Notes under the pieces: generated by a model | Seen by the model: only the letters and a program-made list of their open reading frames with translations | Database searches by the model: none | Told to the model about the DNA's origin: nothing | In this document: one piece after another, positions 23,779-31,174 of the stretch | Layout: the number at the start of each line of letters is the position of its first letter | Numbering within the stretch: the first letter of the stretch is position 1 | Program-made: the position numbers and the translations under genes | Source of the DNA: Planctomycetota bacterium | GTDB taxonomy: Bacteria; Planctomycetota; Planctomycetia; JALXBF01 | DNA length: 37,677 nt | Assembly: GCA_026981825.1 (NCBI GenBank) | Contig: JALSID010000435.1 | Location: 1-37,677, forward strand | Reading direction: 5' to 3'

Positions 23779-25827
23779 CTACGGGGGATTGCCGCCGGCC
23801 CTGCAAGTGGACGCTAGGCGGTCGCATACACGAGCGGCCTCCGAGAGGAAAGGAGTTGCCACACCGTGTACTTCCAGCTCGACCATCGCTCGTGTAGCGC
23901 CAACGTAGAACGCAACACGATTCAAGGGCCTGCTGATGTCGAAATCAGAAGCTTCCAGGAGCACAATGGGGGCATCGTAGCCCTTGGCGCCGTGCACGGT
24001 GGAGACGGTAAGATGGTCCGGGCGGAAGATGTAGTGGTCCTTGTCCGGGCTGTCGCCCACGGGAACGACGAATCCCGCAACCAAATCACCAAGCTCTTGA
24101 CGTAGTTTTTCCCGCAGGCAGTACACCGTTGTTCGTCTGTGGGCGAGAACCAGGATGTCCTCGGGCCGTACCTGCTCCTCGGTGATCAGATAGCGGACAC
24201 GACGCGCGATGGCCGTCATAGACGTGGACGGATGGTCGTAGCGCTTGACGATGGGGGGAGGACCTTCTCGGGGGGCAAACCGAACATGGATCCAGTCTTC
24301 CTCTTCCACCACGGCGCCCAGCCGTTTCAAATATCCGATGTCGGCAAAGTCGCGGAAAGCGGGGCGATCGCGGGGGGGTAGAGTTGAGCCAAGGAGAAGA
24401 TTGAGGGCGAACTCCACGATAGGACGGCTGTTGCGGAAGCATTCCGTCATCACCCGACTGCGAAAGCCCGTTAGGTCGATGCCCAGTTTGCGCCAGGTTG
24501 GTCTCCGCCGTCCGTAGACGTTTTGAGCGTCGTCGTAAAAAATGACGATGGGCAGCTCGCCGGTGGCTGGATGTGGGCGTATGAGGTGCAAGAGGAAGCG
24601 AAAGTGAGCGGGGCCGAAGTCCTGGGCTTCGTCTACAAATACCAGGTCGTACAAGAATTCGTCGGGGATCCCCTGGTAGTTGGCTGCACGTGCCTGCAAC
24701 TGCGCGCACAGGTATTCAAAACGACGCTCTGATTCTCTCTCTGAGCTCACTTTGATCCAGCGTAAGAGCCGGCGCTCGGCGAGCCGCCATGCGACTCCGT
24801 CGATGTGGCGCACCTCGAGGATACCGGCGGGCAAATGGGCAAGCGCCTCCTTCCTGTAGGCACGCTCGATTGCGTCACGGATGTAACCAACCAGGGCGCG
24901 GTTGAAGCAGGTCACGAGCACCCGTGGTCCGCCGCTCGTCCGTTCGGCAAAGGCAAACAGTCGTTGGCGCCGAACCTCGAGCATCCGACGAATGGCCCGT
25001 GCGGCCATCACGGCCAGGACGGTCGTTTTGCCCGATCCGGCGACGCCGCGAATCAGCCGTGGTTCATGTCCCACCGTGATCTGGCTGATCTCGCTCTGTT
25101 CCCGAGTCAGCACCCGGTGGTTGTTCATGAACTCATCGATGCGCGCGCCCAGCGTATCGCGGTTGACCGGGCGAGCGGACCGGGCGGCGCGAAGGACGGC
25201 TGAACTGCCAAACGCTCGTTCGACCGCAGCGAGCTGCTCGGGGGACAAAACGACTTCAGGCGCCGTGCCGACCGCGTTCAGCACAGCCGCTCGAAATGCC
25301 TCCGGACTTTGCAACTCATCGCGCAATAGAAGCTCCTTATGTCGGACGCATTTGTCGAAGCCTCGCATGTGCCACTGGTCTCGACTGACGTTTGGAAACA
25401 CCACGATAGCTGTAAACAGCGGCGGCCGGGCACCGTCTAGCGTTTCTACAACCGCGTCGCGGATCTGAAACATGCACCTAGTTACTTGCTCAAACGGCCG
25501 GTACAGGCGGATCCCGCACCGTTCGCGTATCCAGAATTGGCCGGCCTCGATCCGTTCGATGCTCTCCAGCGACCAACCTTTCACCTCGAAGACAACTATT
25601 CCCACGTCCGGATGACAAAGCAGCACGTCGGCGGGACGACGGGTCGTGTTTGCCAGCACGGGCTCCACGTACACGAGGCCCCCAGGCTCGCTGCCGAACG
25701 CTCGGAGAACAGCAAGCAGCAGTTCAAGGTGCGCTCTGTTCCCGACGGCCTGGTATCCAACGCAGCGAATCGCGGCCTCGCGCACGGCTCGCTCGAGTTT
25801 TGCGCTCAGTTCGCCCTCGAGACCCAT
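23779..25827 (-). CDS. NERD-domain superfamily 1 (UvrD/Rep-like) helicase
   Basis: 682 residues. N-terminal NERD domain, a PD-(D/E)XK nuclease-related fold, with RPADVLLCHPDVGIVVFEVKGW (Asp67, Glu81, Lys83). Then a complete SF1 helicase: Q-motif TREQSEI (Gln244), Walker A GVAGSGKTT (261-269), VTCFNRALV, Walker B VFVDEAQDF (Asp399/Glu400), IFYDDAQNVYG, ECFRNSRPI, motif V LTVSTVHGAKGYDAPIV and motif VI YVGATRAM. The 2B part is small. Similar NERD-helicases occur as stand-alone repair or phage-defence genes; which applies here is not known. No partner gene is adjacent. The ATG at 25827 lies inside one arm of a 13-bp inverted repeat. Confidence 0.93.
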   Translation of the reverse strand: MGLEGELSAKLERAVREAAIRCVGYQAVGNRAHLELLLAVLRAFGSEPGGLVYVEPVLANTTRRPADVLLCHPDVGIVVFEVKGWSLESIERIEAGQFWIRERCGIRLYRPFEQVTRCMFQIRDAVVETLDGARPPLFTAIVVFPNVSRDQWHMRGFDKCVRHKELLLRDELQSPEAFRAAVLNAVGTAPEVVLSPEQLAAVERAFGSSAVLRAARSARPVNRDTLGARIDEFMNNHRVLTREQSEISQITVGHEPRLIRGVAGSGKTTVLAVMAARAIRRMLEVRRQRLFAFAERTSGGPRVLVTCFNRALVGYIRDAIERAYRKEALAHLPAGILEVRHIDGVAWRLAERRLLRWIKVSSERESERRFEYLCAQLQARAANYQGIPDEFLYDLVFVDEAQDFGPAHFRFLLHLIRPHPATGELPIVIFYDDAQNVYGRRRPTWRKLGIDLTGFRSRVMTECFRNSRPIVEFALNLLLGSTLPPRDRPAFRDFADIGYLKRLGAVVEEEDWIHVRFAPREGPPPIVKRYDHPSTSMTAIARRVRYLITEEQVRPEDILVLAHRRTTVYCLREKLRQELGDLVAGFVVPVGDSPDKDHYIFRPDHLTVSTVHGAKGYDAPIVLLEASDFDISRPLNRVAFYVGATRAMVELEVHGVATPFLSEAARVCDRLASTCRAGGNPP

Positions 25828-25936
25828 CGGGCTAGCTCTTCACAGACCCCGCACTCCAGGGTTCGCTTACGTTCGTCGGGCCGAGCAGATCGCGCGGTTT
25901 CTTACAGCATAGCACGACGGGCTAGCTACCCGATGG
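25824..25936. promoter_or_regulatory. Inverted repeat spanning the helicase start and upstream region
   Basis: CCATCGGGCTAGCT (25824-25837, containing the start codon on the minus strand) is the inverse of AGCTACCCGATGG (25924-25936), with one extra base in the first arm. A -10-like TATGCT (25906-25911, minus strand) lies between, so the outer arm falls at the -35 position. It could be paired operators, or an mRNA fold hiding the start codon if transcription begins further upstream. Confidence 0.4.
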
Positions 25937-26139
25937 ACGCGTGCGGTGGCGAGCCCGCCAGCAGCCCGCCGTGCCTTCGGAAGCCGGTTTGCCGAGTCGC
26001 GCCGCCCGGTCCCGCGTCCGGCGGCGGGTGACGCGACGATCACGGCCAGCCCTTGGCGCAGCCGGTAAGGCGGAATGGGTGGGACATCGGAAACCCGTTC
26101 GGCTCAATTACCCCCGGTCGACGAGTAGGTCAGCCTCCC
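25828..26139. other. Intergenic region between helicase and RND permease genes
   Basis: 312 bases. The half next to the helicase holds the inverted repeat and -10-like element described separately. The rest, after the stop of the RND gene on the minus strand, shows no clear terminator or gene. Confidence 0.5.
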
Positions 26140-29100
26140 TCACACGTTTGCCATCTCGCCGATACGCCGGGGGACGTCTCGCGCCTGCTCGGTGGGGCGT
26201 CGAGCGCTGCGGAAGAGGTCGCGAAGTTGCCAGGCGAGGCTGAGCATCGTGGGGGTAACGATGAGCGTCAGCACGGATGAGGCTAACAGCCCTCCCAGTA
26301 CTACGGCCCCCAGCCCGCGGTAGAGCTCGCTGCCGGGACCAGGAAAGAGCACGAGCGGACAGAGGCCGAAGACGGTGGTCAGCGTGGTCATGAAAATAGG
26401 CCGAATCCGATTGCGAACACTTTCCAGAATCCCGTCCCTCCAGTCCATGCCGTCCAGCCGTACATGGTTGAGCGCCTGGTGCACGATCAGGATCGCATTA
26501 TTGACCACGGTTCCGACCAGGATGACGAAGCCAAGCATCGTGAGCACATCAAGGGGCTGCGGCGTGAACAGGTTCACGACACGCAGCGCCGCGATGCCTC
26601 CGGCGGCCCCGAGCGGTACGGTGAGGATGACGACAAACGGATACACCCAGGATTCGAACAAACCCGCCATCAGCAGGTAGGTGATCAAAAGGGCCAGTAC
26701 GACGTTGAACCGCATCGCCCGCCACGTTTGACGAAGCTGATCGGCCGTACCGGACAGATACATCTGCACATCCGTACCAACGACGCCCTCTCGCTCAAGG
26801 GGGCGAATGATTCCCTCCTCGACTCTCCGCATTGCCTCTTCGAGCGGCATGTCGACGGGTGGAGTGATGTTGATCGTAATTGCTCGCTGTCGTTCCCGCC
26901 GATTGATCTGCTCCGGGCCCGCCGCCGGGTGCACCGACGCGATCGCTCGAAGGGGCACCACGTGGCCGGAAGGAGTGGCAACGGGGAGGTTTTCGATACC
27001 CTGTGTGGAACCCCGGTAGACGGTCGGTCCGAGGATCTTCAGATCGATTCGCTCTCCGCCGATGAAATAGTCGTCCGCGTAGGCACCGTCGATGAGGGCG
27101 TCCAGGGTGTACGCGAGCTCGGCCATTGTCATGCCGAGCTGAGCCGCCGCTTCGCGCCGCGGTACCACGTGAACCTCTGGGTTCAGCGTCTCCAGGCCCG
27201 GATTCGGCAGCGCCTGGGCTCCGGGCATGACTTGCGGCAGCCGCGCCATCACCAGGCGGCCGACTGCCTGCAGCCGATCCAGGTCCGGGCCAGCGATCTC
27301 CAGAGCCACACCTCGACCACCCAGGCCACGCTGAAACAGACTCGTCTGGCTCGCGATCCCGGTCGTACCGGGAAACATGTTGACCGTTTCCTGAACCAGC
27401 GGTAACAACTCTCTCACGCGCGCCGGGTCGGCGGACTTCACCCCGAAATAGGCGATCCGGCCCTGCGCCACGAAGAAGAACTCGGAAATGGGAGGATACT
27501 TCAGTTCCTTCTTGGTCGAACTGCTCGAGTGAACGTCCCAGTAGGGACGCAGCTTCTCTTCCACTTTCTCGCCCATCTCCATCAGACGGGCCAGATTGTA
27601 GCCGGGCGGAGGAATCAAAACGCCGATGATCAGGTTGCGGTTGCCTTGCGGGAGGTATTCCAGTGGGGGAAAGAGGAGATAGGCGATACCGATCGTAGCA
27701 GCTATGGTACCAACAAGCGCGAACAACCTGCGGCATACCCCCTTCAGTAGCCAGCGGTTCAATCCTTGAATAAGGTTGACAAAGGCCTGGCCCACGATGT
27801 TTAGGGGGTAAAGCAGGCTTCCGCTAACGTTGGCTGCCAGGACAGTGGCTCGCTGCCAGTGTCGGCGGAGAAAGCGTCCGTTGCCAGATTCCGGCGGTTC
27901 CAGCCGGCTAGCTGATCCGCCGGCAAGAAGGCGTGCCGACGCCACCGGGATGACCGTGATGGCCACAATCAGAGACAAGCCAACGGCACCGGAAATCGCG
28001 AGGGCGATATCCCGAAACAACTGCCCCGCTTCCTCACGCACGAAGAGTACGGGCAAGAACACGGCAAGGGTGGTCAGGGTCGAGGAGAGGACGGCCCCCC
28101 AGACTTCCGAGGTTCCCCGCACCGCCGCCTCGATCGCGTTTCGCCCCAGTTGACGGTGCCGATAGACGTTTTCCAGCACCACTACAGCGTTGTCGACCAG
28201 CATGCCGATCGCGAACGCCAGTCCGGCTAAACTGACCACATTGAGCGTCCGGCCCAGCAGGCCCAGGATGAGGAAGGCACCGAAAACGCTGACGGGAATC
28301 GCCAGGGCAAGCACGAGTGTCGATCGACCGCTGCGCAGGAAGATGAGCAGGACGAGCGTTGCAAGGGCCGTCGCGAGGTAGAGGTTGTTCGTTACCAGGC
28401 CAATCGCGCTGTTGATGTACTCCGTCTCGTCGTACACCTGTGTCAATTGCAGCCCCCGCGGGCGGAGGACGAAACGGTTCAGTTCGTCGACCGCCTGGCG
28501 GAGTTGCTCCATGACCTCGAGCACATTGGCCCCCGTGGCACGTTCGATGTTGATCGAGATGTTTTCCCGTCCGAACCGGCGAGACAGTCCGCCGGGTTTG
28601 CCGTACCCCAGGCCAACCGTAGCCACGTCGCGGACGTAGACCGGGGTTCCGTTTCGATAGGTGATCACCGTGTTGGCCACATCCTCGGGGCGCCGGTACT
28701 GTCCCACGGCACGAACGACATACCGCCGTTTGCCCTCCCAGAAATCGCCGGCTGTAGCATCGATGTTTTGCGCCCGGATCGCGTTGCGGACATCGCTAAT
28801 GGTGATCCCCCAGGCGGCGAGCTTTTCCGGGTCCACACGGACCTCGAACTGGCGAGCACGGCCGCCGAAGACGTTCGCGTTCGATACCCCCGGCACGCGT
28901 TCCAAGCGTGCCTCAATCACGTCTTCCACGAACTTTCGAAGGGACACGATATCAACGGGGGGAGGAAGGAGGTACGCGAGGCCGGGTTCTTTCTTCGCCA
29001 GCTTCTCGAGCCGAAGCAGCGCTATCTCCGGATTACTCGTGCGTACGGCGACGTCGAGTTCCGCAGCCCACTGAGGGAACCGTCTCTTGGCTTCGGCAAT

Positions 29101-29559
29101 CTCCGTCTCATCCGGCACGCGCGGGCTTAGGATGAACCAGGCGATCGGTTGATCGGAAAGCCCAGAAGTGTAAATCACCGGTTCCAGCGCGTCCTCGGGG
29201 TAACCGCGCACCTGCTGCAACCGGATGCTCACCCGGAGCATGGCTTCGGTGATGTCCGTGTTGAAGTCGAACTCGAGCGTGATGCGGCCCGCCGAGTGAT
29301 AGCACTCCGCGGACATTTTGCGCACCCCTTCCACCTGCTTGAGCTGCTCTTCCTGGGGCAGAATGATCTCACGCTCGATCTCAAGGGGGCTGGCGCCGGG
29401 CCAGACCGTGAAGACCCCCACGATCGGGTACTGCACCTCCGGTGTCAACTGCACCGGCATGCGGACCAGGCTGATGGTTCCGAACAGAATGACGAGCAGG
29501 ACGCCGACGGCAACCTTGACCGGGTTGCGAATGAGGGCAGCGATCCAGTGGCCTTGCAT
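26140..29559 (-). CDS. RND-family efflux permease (AcrB/HAE-like)
   Basis: 1139 residues with the RND plan: a first membrane segment (VKVAVGVLLVILFGTISLVRMPVQ), a large periplasmic loop, membrane helices 2-6 with GMLVDNAVVVLENVYRHR (the proton-relay Asp of TM4 is kept; the second Asp of AcrB is Asn, as in many HAE1 members), a second periplasmic loop, and helices 8-12 (VILVGTVVNNAILIVHQAL). Proton-driven export of drugs or lipophilic compounds across the inner membrane with the fusion protein encoded just upstream. Residues about 155-215 of the first loop look longer than in AcrB. ATG at 29559 follows GAGGTGG; an upstream TTG at 29580 is less likely. Gap to the upstream gene is 50 bases, so they form an operon. 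Confidence 0.96.
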   Translation of the reverse strand: MQGHWIAALIRNPVKVAVGVLLVILFGTISLVRMPVQLTPEVQYPIVGVFTVWPGASPLEIEREIILPQEEQLKQVEGVRKMSAECYHSAGRITLEFDFNTDITEAMLRVSIRLQQVRGYPEDALEPVIYTSGLSDQPIAWFILSPRVPDETEIAEAKRRFPQWAAELDVAVRTSNPEIALLRLEKLAKKEPGLAYLLPPPVDIVSLRKFVEDVIEARLERVPGVSNANVFGGRARQFEVRVDPEKLAAWGITISDVRNAIRAQNIDATAGDFWEGKRRYVVRAVGQYRRPEDVANTVITYRNGTPVYVRDVATVGLGYGKPGGLSRRFGRENISINIERATGANVLEVMEQLRQAVDELNRFVLRPRGLQLTQVYDETEYINSAIGLVTNNLYLATALATLVLLIFLRSGRSTLVLALAIPVSVFGAFLILGLLGRTLNVVSLAGLAFAIGMLVDNAVVVLENVYRHRQLGRNAIEAAVRGTSEVWGAVLSSTLTTLAVFLPVLFVREEAGQLFRDIALAISGAVGLSLIVAITVIPVASARLLAGGSASRLEPPESGNGRFLRRHWQRATVLAANVSGSLLYPLNIVGQAFVNLIQGLNRWLLKGVCRRLFALVGTIAATIGIAYLLFPPLEYLPQGNRNLIIGVLIPPPGYNLARLMEMGEKVEEKLRPYWDVHSSSSTKKELKYPPISEFFFVAQGRIAYFGVKSADPARVRELLPLVQETVNMFPGTTGIASQTSLFQRGLGGRGVALEIAGPDLDRLQAVGRLVMARLPQVMPGAQALPNPGLETLNPEVHVVPRREAAAQLGMTMAELAYTLDALIDGAYADDYFIGGERIDLKILGPTVYRGSTQGIENLPVATPSGHVVPLRAIASVHPAAGPEQINRRERQRAITINITPPVDMPLEEAMRRVEEGIIRPLEREGVVGTDVQMYLSGTADQLRQTWRAMRFNVVLALLITYLLMAGLFESWVYPFVVILTVPLGAAGGIAALRVVNLFTPQPLDVLTMLGFVILVGTVVNNAILIVHQALNHVRLDGMDWRDGILESVRNRIRPIFMTTLTTVFGLCPLVLFPGPGSELYRGLGAVVLGGLLASSVLTLIVTPTMLSLAWQLRDLFRSARRPTEQARDVPRRIGEMANV

Positions 29560-29609
29560 GGAGCCACCTCGCGTCTCCAAGGGACAACACGTTCGTCGGG
29601 GGAACGCAA

Positions 29610-31013
29610 TCAGTCGTCGCGAGCAGTGGGAGGTTCCACGATCGCCTTATCCGTCTCCGGGTTCACGAACTTCTCGGTCGGCACGAGATCGAGGACCCGC
29701 ACCTCCTGTCCGTCAACAAGCCGTTCGTTGCCTTCCACGACGACCAGCTCGCCAGGCTGCACGTTCCCGCGTACCGCGACACACTGTCGCCAGCCAAGCA
29801 GCACGTCCAGACGGACGGCACGGACTTTCGCCGTTGCTCCGGGGGCTGCACGGCCTGCAAGCACGAAGACCGTGGGCGTGGCTCGCCCCGGCACGAGGGC
29901 ATCTTTCGGAATCAAGGTGGCCACGAACCGCTCGCCCAGCGGGAGCTCAGCCTGAGCGAAAAAGCCCACTTTGATAAGCGGCCGCTTGTGCGGGTCAAAC
30001 TCGTTCTTCAGGCGGATCCGTACGGGGAAGGTGCGGGTGCCAGGGATGGCTCGAGGGACGACCCGGATGTCCGACGACGTGAACGCGCGACCGCGCAGCG
30101 CGTCAATGGTTACCCGGGCGGCCGCGTCATAGCGAAGGCGGGCCACGTCGTCTTCGGGCACAGGCACCTCGATGTCCACGACGTCCAGTTCCACCAGCTC
30201 CACAATAGGCCCCCCTTGAGTTACCCACGCACCTTTGTCCGTGTAGCGGCGTACCACGTAGCCCGTGAAGGGGGCGCGGACGAGGTGTTTTTCGTATTCG
30301 CGGGCGTATTGCTCAACCAACGCCTGCTGAGCTGCCACCGCAGCTCGCGCCTGAGCGATCGCCTCCGGTCTGGCGCCGGCGCGGAGCAGCTCATACTCGG
30401 CCTCCGCCTGCCGCAACCGCTGAGCAGCCTGGTCGACGGCAGTGGAGGCGTCGTCGAGTTCCTCATCCCTGGCGGCCCCGCGATCGTACAAACTCTGCAC
30501 TCTCCGTTGGCGGCGACGAGCAAGTTCCAGGCCCAACCGAGCGGCCTCGACCCGAGCAAGCGCCGCTTCCAGCTCCTGCGGTCGTGGACCCGCTTCGAGC
30601 TCGGCCAGTTGCTGCTTGCGTCGTTCCAGTTCGGCACGGGCCGCCTGAAGCTGGGCCTCAATCACGTCACGTTCCAGTTCCGCTATGATCTCGCCTGCTT
30701 CGACCCTGTCTCCCTCCTCGACGTGGATCCTTTCGAGCCGGGCAGCCACGGCCGATCCAACCAGGACGCTGCGGGGAGCAATGACCGACCCGACATAGCT
30801 CCGCCGCTCCTGAATCTCCCGCTCGAAGACGGGGCTCACCGCCACTCCAGGGCCTTGCTGAGCGATCACGGGAGCTGCGAAGCACAGAGTGGCCGAAAGA
30901 AGCATGGAAACACGAAAGGCTCGAGGCAGCACAGGACTCGACACCCCTTTGCTCTCGCTGAGTCGCGCAGCCGCGTTGCAAGACGCTTTTCCTTCGATTG
31001 TAAGCGCCGACAC
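29610..31013 (-). CDS. RND efflux membrane fusion protein (HlyD/AcrA-like)
   Basis: 467 residues. Signal peptide around MLLSATLCFAAPVIAQQ, lipoyl-like half (VGSAVAARLERIHVEEGDRVEAGEII), a long coiled-coil hairpin (about 115-230; EAQLQAARAELERRKQQL, RLRQAEAEYELLRAG), second lipoyl half (LVRAPFTGYVVRRYTDKGAWV), then beta-barrel and membrane-proximal domains. It links the RND permease to an outer-membrane channel; no TolC-like gene is in the window. The start is uncertain: the GTG at 31013 has GGAG upstream but gives an unusually long N-region of some 36 residues; an ATG at 30905 or a GTG at 30932 gives a more normal signal peptide. Confidence 0.93.
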   Translation of the reverse strand: MSALTIEGKASCNAAARLSESKGVSSPVLPRAFRVSMLLSATLCFAAPVIAQQGPGVAVSPVFEREIQERRSYVGSVIAPRSVLVGSAVAARLERIHVEEGDRVEAGEIIAELERDVIEAQLQAARAELERRKQQLAELEAGPRPQELEAALARVEAARLGLELARRRQRRVQSLYDRGAARDEELDDASTAVDQAAQRLRQAEAEYELLRAGARPEAIAQARAAVAAQQALVEQYAREYEKHLVRAPFTGYVVRRYTDKGAWVTQGGPIVELVELDVVDIEVPVPEDDVARLRYDAAARVTIDALRGRAFTSSDIRVVPRAIPGTRTFPVRIRLKNEFDPHKRPLIKVGFFAQAELPLGERFVATLIPKDALVPGRATPTVFVLAGRAAPGATAKVRAVRLDVLLGWRQCVAVRGNVQPGELVVVEGNERLVDGQEVRVLDLVPTEKFVNPETDKAIVEPPTARDD

Positions 31014-31174
31014 GTTCGCTCCGGCGGCAAGCAGTCGAGCGTCGCGGCCGGCTGCGGCAGACGCATCCCTCTCAGCGGTCGGCTACCCCAACACGCCGAC
31101 ATCGGACGCGCACGATTGCGGCCATTCGCCCGCTCAACCGAAGGGCATCCACTGTCCCGTGAAGGTATCACGGA

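Noticed and set aside
23392..23827. Overlapping frames encoding SAALQKAKAA-like repeats
   Set aside because: The 34-bp hairpin unit is open in most frames and shifts frame at each copy, so these are repeat artefacts.
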